The notes: a model not told the origin generated them from the sequence alone. A stretch of 64,000 nt of DNA from Gerris lacustris (GCA_951217055.1 OX578276.1:132234587-132298586); one strand, 5' to 3'; shown: positions 44,235 to 55,712, counted from the stretch's first letter. A program made the numbers and translations.

Positions 44235-44832
44235 ATTAGTGGGAAACATAGTACAGAAGGCTGAAACATAATGAGCCAACGGGCTAATTATGACCTACCA
44301 TTAAAATTTCATTAAAATCGGACGAGCAGTTTTTAAGATATGTTGGTTTGCAAAATTTGAGTGACAGAGGCACGGAGGTTGATGTAGCGTATCTGGGGCA
44401 TCACGTATAGAAATGGAAAACTGACAAATATAATGCATATATAATTAAAGTGTTTCCTATATATTAATAAAAATTGCATTATTTATGGATACTTTATCAT
44501 TTTATACTCTCTCAAAAAAACAGATACGCTACATCAAAGTCCAGTTAATCTACGAGAGATACATACACCCAAGATTCGAAAAATCGACATGTTTCTTAAA
44601 ATAGATGACTGAAGATGGAAAATGTATTAAGAGAAAACTTATGAAATAAAGAAGTATCCATAATTGGTACATTTATGATCAATCTTCAGAAAAGACTTTA
44701 ATTATATGTGCCAGTTTTTTTTCATTTCTATACAAGATGCTCCAGATACGCTACATCAACCAAAATGTCGTTCATCAGAACGATTACATAGCTTCTGTTA
44801 CCTTCGGACCTTCGGTAAACTCGGAAGCAAGA
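44235..44832 (+). repeat. family B, copy 3, split by a MITE
   Basis: Left piece: 'gggctaattatgacctacca', 'ttaaaatcggacgagcag', 'gtgacagaggcacgga'. Right piece: 'caaaatgtcgttcatcagaacgattacatagcttctgtta' and the 3' hairpin with a duplicated 'ccttcgga'. The frame at 44737-44949 is a shadow of this. Confidence 0.65.
44377..44761. mobile_element. MITE family K, copy 1 (385 bp, about 40-bp TIRs)
   Basis: Ends GGTTGATGTAGCGTATCTGG and its complement, similar over about 40 bp (about 36 matches). An inner inverted copy of 'agatacgctacatca' lies at about 44521. The interior is homologous to 57589-57969 in the opposite orientation. No coding sequence. It sits inside family B copy 3. Confidence 0.75.
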
Positions 44833-44839
44833 ATCGTAA

Positions 44840-45430
44840 TAATACATTTTAAAATAATATGCTTGTACACTTGTACAGTAGCACTGTCATGTTTTAAAAT
44901 TCATATGAATATAAAATTCCCCTACTCTAAGAAAAAATTGTACACATAACGAAAAACATTAAATTCAATGACTACTTTACATTTATGATAGAGAATGTTT
45001 CAATCATAGGGGTATATTACTTTTAAACATACTAAGGAAACTAGACAAACCTTTTAATAAAAGAACCCAAGTTGAAGTTTCTTTAGCTGAACCCTAGTGA
45101 TGTTTTTGACCCAAGCCAGCCATCCAATATTTCATTTTCACCCTATGCCTGACAAATTATAAGTACATATAGTAGTCCAGGAGAAAGCGTGCAAAGAAAT
45201 GTCTGACTAACATCAAGTTAGAATTTTGTAAATTAGTTTATCTTTTGGTCCTTTAAGGAATATGTAGGTGGCTATGTTCGTCAGCGGGACATAGCTTGGC
45301 AATCAGCATTTTAAAAAGAAAAACAACCGTTGAAGAGCGGCCATGTCCCACCCATTTTGATGAACAATGATATATTTAAGATACCAAGTGATATAATATT
45401 TAAGATACCAAGTAAATAATTAGTTGGTGG
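44840..45430. other. no gene seen
   Basis: Contains 'tatttaagataccaagt' twice (about 45371 and 45397) and 'gtggctatgttcgtcagcgggacatag' near 45270. No gene. Confidence 0.5.
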
Positions 45431-45523
45431 AAAGAATAACACAAACGTTTTCTTCACATAGAAACAAACACAAACTCTCTTTCTCCTGTCTGTTACGTGA
45501 AGAGACAGTTTGTGTTATTCTTT
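45431..45523. mobile_element. 93-bp fold-back with perfect 16-bp arms
   Basis: AAAGAATAACACAAAC (45431-45446) and its exact complement (45508-45523). The loop region contains 'ctgtctgttacgtgaagagacag', itself partly self-complementary. It could be a solo MITE or a transcribed hairpin; nothing decides between them. Confidence 0.55.
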
Positions 45524-45723
45524 TAAGATTACCTTTATAAACGCTCCCATATATAGGATTAGTTAGAGTACCAAAAATCACGTTGATTAATGCTAGATCT
45601 AGAAGCGTGTTACTTGATAATGTTTGTTACATGATATGTGACCATTTTGAGCTGGAGTAATATTTGAATTAACCTATTAAGTGACAAACTTACTTTTAAA
45701 GATTTTTGGACAACTAACCAATT

Positions 45724-46137
45724 TTGTACTTGAGGAAAAATGAGACTGCTGACTTAATATCGAGACAAGCAATAACTGACGGACTGACTACTGAGACGGA
45801 GGTTATAACTAGAGACTTTGACTATTATATCAGAACAGAGTTCAAAGAGAAATGGCAACAGACTTGGACAGACACCACTAACAACAAACTAAGGCATATA
45901 AACCCTTTTCTAGGGAACTGGACCTCCTCAAATAGGAAAAACAGGCAGAAAGAGACGGTACCTTGCACACTGACAGAACTTGCACTCAGAATTGTTACTG
46001 AACAGTTAATTGTTTACTAGAGACAGGGAAAGACAAACATGTACAGACTATGTGACGATACTTTGATTGTAGCTCATCTACTGTCTGATTGCCAACTACT
46101 TGACCAACTTAGAATTACCTTACGACTTATCAGATAA
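45724..46137 (+). pseudogene. Jockey-like element, end of RNase H-type domain and C-terminus
   Basis: 'KNETADLISRQAI' resembles the last RNase H motif (GNE-AD-LAK). Then come 'FKEKWQQTWTDTTNNKLRHI', the W-x3-W-N-K-L block usual downstream of RNase H in such elements, and 'TLTELALRIVTEQL', a decayed 'LTRLRIGHT' block. After TAG at 46018-46020 the frame continues 'YRLCDDTLIVAHLLSDC', matching the C-x2-C...H-x-L-L-x-x-C C-terminus, in which one Cys is lost. The upstream RT is absent. A clear relic with at least one stop. Confidence 0.75.
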
Positions 46138-46860
46138 CCTAGCAGATATTTTAGCACACTAATCACCAAAATAACTAGCTAAAATAAAATAAATAAAATT
46201 CACTGTATTCGAATTATACGACTACGTTATTAATTATAAACGATTTAACAAATCAACATCAAATTATGTAACTAATACCCTCTCAAGATTGAGGTTCAGT
46301 TAAAGTAAAATTGGATAGAAACTAAAGAAAAACGGGGGACAATTCTGTGGTGGCGCGTAATCTATTTAATTGGGTGGGCTAGTGAAGATGCTGCATTAGA
46401 CCTCATGATCCAATATTTTTAACAGTACCATGAGAATGAATAAAAAAAGAAAATGTTTAACTATATACCCAAAAAATGCGTAAAATGTTATCGAGAACTT
46501 ACGTTACACAAACTTCAGTTAGACTGTTTTATCTTTTTATAATTTGCATTATTGTTTTAAATTTAGCATCAGAAGTGATTTGCTCAATATATTTTATAAT
46601 AAAAAGATCATAAATTTAATTTATAATTGCAAAAAAATGGGAAAAGTGTATAATATATTTTCTCATATTTTACGATTTTGGTAGTATTCATACTACGGAA
46701 ATTGAGATATATAATATAGAGGCCCGTGGTTCAAATCCCGGCGCTGGAATATGTTTTTCTCTGTCTGTTTCCCGTAGTTAGTAATAATTATAATTTGATT
46801 AAAATGATAATATATTTGATCTATCCCACCACTGCTATCTAGTAGAAAGAATATAAACTA
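46138..46860. other. no gene seen; isolated B-box-like site
   Basis: 'ggttcaaatcccgg' at about 46731 matches a tRNA B-box, but the 5' half of a tRNA or A-box is not recognisable. It may be a SINE scrap. Confidence 0.35.
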
Positions 46861-47345
46861 GTTTTCAGGCACAGTAAAACCTCTCTATTCTGCTATCTTG
46901 CTCGGCGCGAGGGTTCGGGCTTAGCCCAAGACCCCTTCATATTTCCGCGATTCTAGCCGCGCGTAGGGGATGTTCCGCGCTCAACATGCCCTACCCCTTG
47001 GCCCACCACTCGGGCATAATCTTACGTATTAACGTTTTGCCCGGCTTGCCACGCTAATAACCTTGGCCTCCTACCTCCTACCCCCGCGAGATTTCTCGCT
47101 ATATGCTATGCTTTTCTACTGCTTATTTTAAACGATCTGGATCTACATACTACATACGATTGTACTCTATGAACACTAAAACTATATATATATCTAATGT
47201 ATGTATTTATTTGTGTTGACAACTAAATAGTTTTTCTTTTCAAAATAAATCAAATAAAATAAATATATATATTTTTTTTTTTTTTCTCAATAAGTTGGTG
47301 GGGCTTAGCCCCACCTGCCCTTAAGGACCCGCCGCCACTGGGACA
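46861..47345. other. GC-rich island with hairpins, unassigned
   Basis: 46885-47100 is much more GC-rich than its surroundings. It includes 'gtaggggatgtt' paired with 'aacatgccctac' (46963-46974 and 46983-46994, 11 of 12) and 'gggcttagccc' at 46916. A related palindrome 'ggtggggcttagccccacc' lies at 47298. 'acagtaaaacctctctattctgc' at 46871 is similar to pogo-type ends. At the right, minus-strand 'cagtggcggcgggtcc' resembles hAT ends. No frame is open across it. Confidence 0.4.
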
Positions 47346-49976
47346 ATCCCTCTTTCTTTAACAACATTTTTGCTTTGAGCTTAAACCGACGAACAGGTGT
47401 GACTGAACAGTTAATAGGTACTTTCTTACAAAGGTTTCCTGGTGAACTGAAATCTTTTGACAATTCCTCGGTCTTGTTATGGACAATTAGTTATTTTGAA
47501 TTGGTGTTAATATTTCTTAATTAAATTATTATAAAAATAACATTTTAGTAATTGCCTAATAATATAAAATAGTTTATAGGATTACAAAACCTAATTTTAT
47601 GTTTTTCTCGATTGGTAGTAAATTCTAATTCCATCATTGCTTTACCGTAATAAAAATAAAATATAATAATTTTATACATGAAAATCCCCCCCCCCCCCCC
47701 CTTGTATCTATTAGGAAAGGACAATCTGATTTTAGGTCTTCTAAAAATAGGTGGCATGAAGTTGATAAACCCGCACTGTTAGCAAACTTTTTTGCACAGG
47801 CATCCCAGTTTAAAGAATCAAATTTACATGTTTTTTTTTTTACATTTATACGCTAAAAGTCCGTATTTGCGATAAAACCAAAAAATACCTTATTGTGAAA
47901 CTTCGACCTTTTTATTAAATGTATATAAATTTGGTTTGTGATAAAACGATGTATTTGAGAGTAATAGTTCCACTTCTTGTGATAAATTTTCTTCTTGCAT
48001 TTGAAGTGTCTCGGTGAGATTTATAAAGGAACTTGGTCCATGGAGTTCATTAGTTTTGGACAATTCACCGACCTCCGGATCTAGGGTTGAACTTCTTAAA
48101 TATGAAGGTAGGCATTTTATTATTTTTAGTGCATATTTTGTAAAAGCACGTTCTTATTTAATTTTATATTTTATTTTAAATATAATATTATTATTTATTT
48201 AAAGAAGGGTAGGTGTTGAGATTCTATCATACTAATTAAATAAATTGTATATTGTATTTTTCTAAGTTCATCAAAAGTTTATAAGTATTGAGGGGCTATG
48301 TGCCACAGCAACTTTATGAATTAGTTTCCCGTCATTTATAAGGAGAAACTCTCCAAACTTTTATAGTTGCTTTAAGTTTTAAAACCAGCGTAATATCTAT
48401 AATTAAATTATCTGATTTGAAATATTTTGAAGAGGATAAAAGGACATTTTTCTTCCTATAATTATTTATTAATGTCATTATAGTTTAATGAAAATAATAT
48501 AGAAAGCACAGGTCTAGTGGTTTTCATTAGGAAATGAAACATTACTTTGAAGTCCTTACAAAATCTACTTATACTTTGGCCGCAAAATTAAACAAATTTC
48601 ATTGAATACAACGTTCCAGTCTCAAATAATATTGATATAGAGTTTGAAATATGCTTATAATGCTCTCAAACAATTAAAAATATCGTTTACTTTTTAATTA
48701 TAATTACAAAGTTGACTTTATGGCTTTGCCAAGTTAGCCTTGAATGCAGTACAAATATTAATTTCCGTATTAAGGGGAAAATCCTTTCTTGATATTCTAT
48801 TCAATTAGTTTTAGTACATAATTGATTTATTGTTAGGATTGCATAAGTATAAATTAAGGAGCTATTATACTTGTAATCTGTCTCTGAAATAATCCTCCTG
48901 GTTCGAAAGAATCGAACCAGGGACCTTTTAATTTTTTGTTTGATTTTTAGGGCCTTCTTTGGTTTATATATTTTTATTTTCATATCGAACACTATGAGGA
49001 AATAAAAAAATGTTATTTCATAATGGAATAACGTATATGATGCTTAATAATTATTTACGAAACCTAAAAAGTACTTACCTGTGTTAATTATAATTATTTA
49101 TTAGGTAATATTTCGTCACTCACTTTTAGATATTTTCAAACCTGCTTTGTTTGTATACGTTTGTTTTAATTTTACAAATTAAGTCACTTAATTAATTACT
49201 ATACAGTCATGATCGGATAGGGACATCAGGAAGACGGGAAATTTCCCGAAGTGCCTCCAAGCCGATTATAAAAAAAGAAAAATTGGTCCAACAAATGAAA
49301 CAAACCTTTCTCATATCAATGTGCTGCTGCATCAGTGTGGCGCCACTTATACAATTAAAATGTGTAATCGACTTGTCAGACATCAAGAAGAGACATAAAG
49401 GCAAAAAGGTACCAAAAGGTGTAATAGGTTCCCCATATGCCGCTCCTACTATGTCAGAGAGGTGCCGGAGCGCATCTATAGAAATATGAAATAATTATAA
49501 TGATTACTAACTAATAATGATACTAATAACGTGAAAATCAGGTGGCAGGGGTGCAGGTGCATCCATCTAACACTTCTGATTATTTTTTATTGAGAAAGAA
49601 ATTGAAAGTATTCTAGCGTAGCAATGTTGTATTTCATATCGTTGTAATCGACATCCAATTTTCGGAGTCTATTGTATTTTATCACACATTTACCACTATT
49701 TTATTGTATAGCTTTAGTTTTCGCATTGTAAAATAAAATATAAAACAAATTGTGGTTGACGCCGGTTGGAAGATTTTCCCGTGCCAGGTGCTAACTCCCC
49801 AATCCGCCCCTGACACTAATAAAAACCTTAAAAACAATATGTCAAAATTTTACTTAAAATTTTACTATGAGTCATTATCAAACTCTGTTGTCTCATTCTA
49901 ACCTCACTTAGGCGAGTGTTTAGATTTATAAAATTAATTTATTTCCCACTTTTACCACAATTTCTCTACATAAAAA
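47346..49976. other. no gene seen; small palindromes and a C16 tract
   Basis: C16 at 47686-47701. At 48897-48921 'cctggttcga' and 'tcgaaccagg' form a perfect 10-bp hairpin that is B-box-like on both strands. At 49231-49290 'gacgggaaatttcccgaagtgcctcc' resembles the ends of some hAT elements, but no partner end is convincing. The frames at 49207-49489 overlap this on both strands. No gene is supported. Confidence 0.45.
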
Positions 49977-50008
49977 AGCTGTGCATTTATTGTAATAAAT
50001 GCACAGCT
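49977..50008. other. perfect 15-bp hairpin next to a transposon end
   Basis: AGCTGTGCATTTATT (49977-49991), loop GT, and its exact complement (49994-50008). It ends 2 bp before the TA that abuts the mariner-like terminus at 50013. Confidence 0.75.
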
Positions 50009-50012
50009 AATA

Positions 50013-50383
50013 CCGGGTGGAGCACGGCAGACGTATGAATTTGAAAATGTAATAAAACATAGAATGTTACAAAATCATTTTTTTAAATTTTTTTTCCTGA
50101 TTTAATAACATGGGAAATTTAAATTTACCTAGATTTAAACAAAGTATCGGATAAGTGGTTCCCCTCACACTCCAAACACTGATAAAGCCTTTTTTCGAAG
50201 TTTTTGTGCACTCTTTCAAGCATTTCCACAGGAATTTCGGCAATTTTGGCTCGAATGTTGTTCTTGAGGACTTCCAGGGTTCTGGAATCTACGATCGCTG
50301 TACACCAAGGATTTAAGGTATCCCCGCAGAAAAAAATCACAAGGAGCCAAATCAGGCGATCTTGCTGGCCAGTTTAAATCGCC
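50013..50383 (-). pseudogene. Tc1/mariner-superfamily transposase, C-terminal fragment and element end
   Basis: Minus strand from 50383: 'GDLNWPARSPDLAPCDFF' contains the S-P-D-L-x-P-x-D block holding the last catalytic Asp/Glu region of DDE transposases of this superfamily. Then 'LRGYLKSLVYSD'. A one-base frameshift at about 50305-50315 follows, then 'SRTLEVLKNNIRAKIAEIPV' and 'CEGNHLSDTLFKSR' before the stop at 50125-50127. After about 110 bp the element ends at CCGGGTGGAGCACGGCAGAC (plus strand, from 50013) beside a TA dinucleotide (50011-50012), the target of this superfamily. The N-terminal DNA-binding part, the first Asp residues and the other end are missing. Confidence 0.8.
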
Positions 50384-50389
50384 TTAAAA

Positions 50390-50968
50390 GTATGAGATAC
50401 ATGATACATTGGATGTTCTTTAAGAGCAATCAGTAAGCTTGATAGTGGCCAAAGTGGGGCTAAAATATCGCAAATAGATATGAAATTTAGTGTATGTTTA
50501 TTCTTAAGGACCAAGAATAGACTTCAAGAAAATTTAATATATAAATAGAGTAATACTGTATTATTTACTTAATTTTAATAATATTTCTTTCAACTAAGAC
50601 CTGCATATAATCGGATTCTAATTGTAAATTCTAATCCAAAAGACATATTTACATTGTATGCATACTAAATAAAACGAAACGTCAAATTATATTCAGAAAG
50701 TTCCTCTATAATAAATAATTCTACTAAGATTGCTACTATTAGAGATGTCTGGAAAATGCCGAGTTATTATTTTCATTATTGTAACAATACATTTACTACC
50801 TATTCTCTCGAAGAGGATTTGTGTAGAAATTGTTTCTTTAACAATACAATTGTTCCGTTAACACTTTCTTTGTTCTTGTTGCAGAGTAAAAAAAAAGGTG
50901 GGAGAATTCAATAATACACACTTAAGTTGTCATAATAAAAGATCTGACATTAAATATTTAAATATAAT
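50390..50968. other. no gene seen
   Basis: AT-rich DNA upstream of the transposase fragment; no further transposase motif is recognisable. Confidence 0.5.
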
Positions 50969-51410
50969 GGCTTCAGAGCTTACCGAAGGTAACGAAAGCT
51001 ATATGATCGTTTTGAAGAACTAAAATTTTTTGTCTTCGATTTAAAAAATTCCAAGACAGAACTCTGTTTCAGACACCCTGAATCATGTTTCTGTCGCTCG
51101 ATTTTTGAAAGCCAATATATCTTAAAAATTACGGGTACGATTTTAGTGAAATTTCAATCGTGAGTCATAATTTGCCCATTGTTGGTCCTACATAAGTTTT
51201 TACCTTCTGCGCTCATGCGCACAAACATATATTTATTTACGCCTGTAACTTCAAAAAAAACCCAACTGATTTTATGAAACATTTATAGTTTATCGAAAGT
51301 AGCCCGCAAATGGCCCAGCTTAATTTTAACAGTCTGCGCTCTTTAGATTTTGCCAAATTGATACTAATTGACAAACTATTTTTCTATCGGAAAATGAGAA
51401 TAATTAACGA
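50969..51410 (-). repeat. family B, copy 4
   Basis: Reverse-strand copy: 'ggcttcagagcttaccgaaggtaacgaaagct' is the 3' hairpin. It continues through 'ccaagacagaactctgtttcagaca', 'agtcataatttgcccattgttggt' and 'gcgcacaaacatatatttatttac' to about 51410. Confidence 0.65.
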
Positions 51411-51571
51411 GATATAAGTTGGTAGTAGTAGTAGTAAGGGTGGGGAGGCCTAAACCCACACCCCTCAAACCACCTCCACCTCATCCTCAAACCTTTTAAT
51501 TTGGATCATAAAGGAGAGGATATCTTGCTACTTAAGAGCTTCAAGTTCCTCCTCCCTAATTCCTCCATTCC

Positions 51572-51863
51572 CTAAGCTGTTTCCTCCCCCTCACCACACA
51601 CTGGACATGTGGGGTCCTCTTCTACTTTTAGTAATGCCGGATGTTTTTTGAGCCTACAGTGTCCAGTTAGCACTCCAACCAGATTTCTCAGGTTGGTCCT
51701 GCTCAGTCCTAGCAGCCATCTGGTTTTCCTTTTATTTATTTTTGGCAGTAACATCTTAGACTGCCTGCATCCCTCTGTGCTTAACCATTCCTCATCTGCT
51801 TCATCCCATACCCACCTCTTAATGGCTGCATTGACTTGACCTCTCGACCAGTCAACTGCAGGA
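51572..51863 (-). pseudogene. non-LTR retrotransposon, RNase H / C-terminal fragment
   Basis: Minus strand: 'VDWSRGQVNAAIKRWVWDEA', then 'GCRQSKMLL', then 'TRWLLGLSRTNLRNLVGVLT', 'GHCRLKKH' and 'EEDPTCPVCGEGEETA' before a stop at 51572. The G-L-S-R-x2-L-R-x2-V-G-x2-T-G-H block followed by C-x2-C-x3-E-E-E-T is characteristic of the C-terminus downstream of RNase H in non-LTR polyproteins of the R1/Jockey group. The usual 'H-x-L-x2-C' after E-E-T is lost. It is in frame for about 95 codons, so less decayed than its neighbours. Confidence 0.8.
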
Positions 51864-51931
51864 GATATAAGTTAAATAAACTAAAACGAGAAAAATACTG
51901 GACAATCAAATTTATTTTAAATTGTTGCACC

Positions 51932-51962
<31 letters not shown>

Positions 51963-52533
51963 TTTTTTTCTTTTTAAACAATGTTTCAATTTTATTCTTT
52001 TATACAGATTATTATTAGGTTTTGATTGTTCTCCTTTATTTTATTATTCTGTTTAAGTTAAATCCCGTCATTGTTAATTTTACGTTTCTTTATAATCTTT
52101 AAACATTTTACGTTTACCTTTAAACATTGTTGTAACAAAGTTAAAAACTTAACATTACTTTGCTCCTCTTTTTAATTCCGTTTCGAGAAACAAGATGAAA
52201 GAGTTTTCCCTTTAAGTCGTCAAAAATTGCAAAATAAGAAATTTATGTGGCATAAAGCGTCTGAAGATCCTTTTATCTTTATATGGAATTATAATAGGCA
52301 GATAATTTGCCAAGAAAATTCTCATTTTTTTTATCAAAGATTAAACATTTAGGGAGGATGCATTTAATCATTCTTTAACTTTTCTTTACTTGTCATGGGT
52401 GACTCATATTATGAGTACAATGTTAACATATGAATATAAGATTATATAAGTAATAACAATTAAATAAGAATAAAATATATCTACAAAAATAAATGATATA
52501 ATAACGATAAAACTTCAAAGCTTAAATATTTTA
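51864..52533. other. no gene seen; (TTTA)n
   Basis: A (ATTT)n run at about 51930-51960, otherwise AT-rich. Confidence 0.5.
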
Positions 52534-54122
52534 TTAATTAAGTAAGCCTAGGGTAGGATGGGATATTGGAGAGGAAAGTAAGGGTGCTATAATAGAGGAA
52601 AGACGAGAGAAACAGACAATATGGCTACGGTCACTTTTTACAGGGAAAGATAACATATTAAATAAATTAACATAGCGAACCAGAGGAATAGAAGTTGATG
52701 AATCGCGTATATATGGAATATGGAGTACGGCCACTTCTACGGTCAGGGCGGAGGACTACAACCTGAGAGATTTCCCTACAGAATAGTTTAAACGACAAAG
52801 CTTTCGAGATAAAATTTATTTCATAAGCCGTTCGTCTTAAAGGTAGAGGCTCTAGATCTAGGTGCTTACAAAAATGGTCATAAGAATAATAAATACGACG
52901 AAACAAATAACAGTGACAGTGATAACATAACCGAATAAAATTGCGCTGAACACATTCAATTTTTGCTGATTTGTACTGTGGTAAATTATTACATATTGGA
53001 ACCACATATTCAAACAATGGCCGGACAAGAGACTTGTATAAATGAATGCAACACTCAAGTGATAGGCCACGACAAATATTACTGATGAGACCAAGAGCGC
53101 GGGTCGCACGACGCATTATCATATCTACAAAATCATGGAACAGTAGTTTAGAATTCACGGTGACACCAAGGTCAACAACTGAGGAGACATGTATAAGAAA
53201 ATGACCATTCAAATAGTAAGGGAAATTTATAGGATAAACAAGTGAAAGTTATTGCACTAAATTTGGAATTATTAAAACTCATGCGGTTTCTATGAGCCCA
53301 CATTGCAAGAGTGATGATTTCATCCTGGAGGAGATTGCAAGAAGACTTGTCCTGGATAGTTCGAAATAGTTTAAGATCGTCAGCAAAAAGAGCATAGTTA
53401 TTTGATATCGAAGAACCTATATCATTAATAAACACTAAAAAAAGCAGGGGTCCAAGGATTGACCCTTGATGTGAATACCTCACAGAGAGTGGAAAGGAGC
53501 AGAATAGCTGGAAGATATACAGACAGAACAATAGCTAAAAGAAAGATAGCAAACTATTAAACCAGCAAACGGCAGAAGCAAAATTTCAAAAGTTTGGAAA
53601 GTAGAATGCCGTGATTGACAAGATTGAATGCTTTAAACGTATCAAAATAAACAGTCCAACTTGGCCTCGAATGGAAACAGTTTGGTTTACAAGAGAGACG
53701 AAGGAAGCAAAGTTGGGAAGAGTAGATCGTTGGGATCAAAAGCCATACTAGAGAGGGTCAACAAAAGAAGAGATAACTGTGTGTATCAAATGTTCAAAAA
53801 CTTTGCAGAAAGTGTTGCAGATGGATACTGGTAGAATAATTAAAAATCTGAGAACGACTTCCTTACTTAAAAATGGGTACAACAATAAGCTTGATTCTAC
53901 TCTGAAGGGAAACACCCGCAGTTCAGTCTTATTGAATATACACACAAGCAATGGAGCTAGAATTTCAGGTAGTCCTTCAACAAGAGAGTGAAGGATAGGT
54001 ATAGAAAAAATATTGTTTTCACCAAAAAAATCCGAAACTGAGATATCAACGGAATTATCCGTTTTAGATGTTTTTATGACGATTTGAGTGGTTATGTCTG
54101 TGTCAAGCATAATATGTCGCAC
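52534..54122 (-). pseudogene. Jockey/CR1-like reverse transcriptase, frameshifted
   Basis: About 1.6 kb of RT split over at least five frames. From 54122: finger region with 'LVCIFNKTELRVFPF' and 'LPVSICNTFCKVFEHL' (the R-P-V-S-x-L/I...K-x-F-E block). 53739-53557: 'YFDTFKAFNLVNHGILLSKL', motif A (Y-x-D-F-x-K-A-F-D), in which the last D is N. 53531-53172: 'QGSILGPLLFLVFINDI' (motif B) and 'ALFADDLKLF' (motif C, F-A-D-D intact). 53212-52667: thumb with 'VVDLGVTVNSKLLFHDFV' and 'LYKSLVRPLFEYVVPI'. The end 'STSIPLVRYVNLFN' is at about 52690. Multiple frameshifts; dead. Confidence 0.88.
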
Positions 54123-54605
54123 AGTTTTATAGCTAGAGAATTGAAACTTGGTTCAAAAATCCTTCATTACATGTAGTTTTGCTGCCCGGACAACCAGAAA
54201 TTTGTGACTTCATTGACCTATTTTCCTGAGTCAGCCAAAATTCGTTAAAAAATCCAAAAACATTTACATTTGGTTGCTCTGAAAGTTGCACAAATGATAC
54301 CACCTCAAGACAAGCTTTTCTACTCAATTTAGTTTTGAATATATCGACTTTTAAATTTTGAAACTTAAATGCTTAAATAATTTCTGAACTATTTCTCTGG
54401 TTGAGCTGAAATTCGTACCAATAATATAATGCCTTTCTATGAGATAAATAAATCCTTCATATTTTATCTTAATATCTGCCGCCATTTTGGAAATATCGAC
54501 TTTTGGTTTTTATAAAGGAATGTCTTTTTACATTTATAAATACCTTACTATTACGGTCCCAATTATAATTCCCATTAAAAAAAAAAATAAATAAATAAAT
54601 AAATA
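54123..54605. other. no gene seen; repeat-like flank of the RT relic
   Basis: Contains 'gctgaaattcgtacca' and 'ccgccattttggaaatatcgac' blocks typical of insect repeats. No RT motif continues here. Confidence 0.45.
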
Positions 54606-55712
54606 GACTGCCAATGGGTGTGGCACATAGCTTCCTCGCATCCTATTCCACGTACTTTAATGATTTTATGCTTTTACAAGCCATTATTGTCTTAGAAAAG
54701 AAAAATGACAATTATTTTCAATTTTACCCCCTCAAAACTAGAAAAAATACAAAATAGAACGTAACAAAAATTAATCTTTTTATTCAAGAGCTTACATCAT
54801 GTTATAAATGATTAACTTTGACATTTGTACTCCTGTACTTTGAGGTACCAAAATTTCATTTTTAAGAAACAAACTAATATAAACCAAAAAAAAATATAAC
54901 CAAAAAAATACCAAAATCATCACCATCTACGGGAGGACCGATTATGATACGACAAATAGTCATAGGACCTAAGTTGTAGATCTTTTAAAATCAGTTACCG
55001 CTGGTGCAATCCGTTTTCCAAAACGACTTACCGTTTAGCCGCAATAAGTCCCCAATACAGCTTAAAAATCAAGTCGGCCCTTTTCTATTTTTTTAGGGGG
55101 GAAGGAGGGGGGAAAAGTGAACTTTGTATAATTATTCTGGTTAAAATATGGACGTTGCGCGTCTAATGGCGCAAACCGAAAGTCTCTAGCTCTTCTGGAA
55201 GTGGGTATAAACATTATATCATTAGTCAGTGAGTCAGTTAGCCTTGCGGCTTTATAGTACATAGACATATTAATTTAGCACGATTTAAAGTGCGCAGGCG
55301 GTTGAAATTAGGCAGGTGCTATCTGCAGGCTACTTTTGACAATCCATAAAAATTTCATAAAAATCAGATAATTACTTTTAAAGATATAGCTGTAAATAAA
55401 TGTATGTTTGTGAGCATGTGGAAGATAAACAAATAAGCGCAGAAGGTTGAAACTTATATGGGACCAACAATGGGCTGATTATGACCTACTTTCATCAAAA
55501 TCGGACAAATAGTTTTTAAGATATGGCGGTTCGCGAAAATTGGGCGACAGACCGACCGACAGACCAACAGACAGACATGGAACCAAAAATGTTCCCTGAT
55601 GTCTGAAACGGATTTCTGTCTTGGAATTTTTGAAATCGGAGATATAAAATACTTTCGTTCTCCAGAACGATCACATAGCTTCCGTTAGCTTCGGTAAGCT
55701 CGGAAGCAATAG
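54606..55712 (+). repeat. family B, copy 5, split by family H copy 3
   Basis: 5' piece 'gtgtggcacatagcttcctcgcatcct' (54616-54642) to about 54730. Family H sequence then lies at about 54895-55265. B resumes at 'gcgcaggcggttgaaatt' and runs to the intact hairpin 'gcttccgttagcttcggtaagctcggaagc' (55678-55707). The B and H boundaries are approximate. Confidence 0.6.
54895..55265 (+). repeat. family H, copy 3 (partial)
   Basis: 'ttttaaaatcagttaccgctggtgcaat', 'cgacttaccgtttagccgcaata' and 'agtctctagctcttctggaagtggg' follow the order of copies 1 and 2. A 'tttttttaggggggaaggagggggg' purine run replaces part of the unit. Confidence 0.6.

Noticed and set aside
44595..44612. 'gactgaagatgg' in MITE K as a further hammerhead-like motif
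   Set aside because: No stem II and no GAAAC box follow, so it is not counted.
46720..46750. tRNA gene at the B-box-like 'ggttcaaatcccgg'
   Set aside because: No acceptor stem, A-box or anticodon arm can be built; at most a SINE scrap.
49207..49489. hAT element around 'gacgggaaatttcccg'
   Set aside because: Only one end is suggestive; no matching terminus or 8-bp duplication was found.
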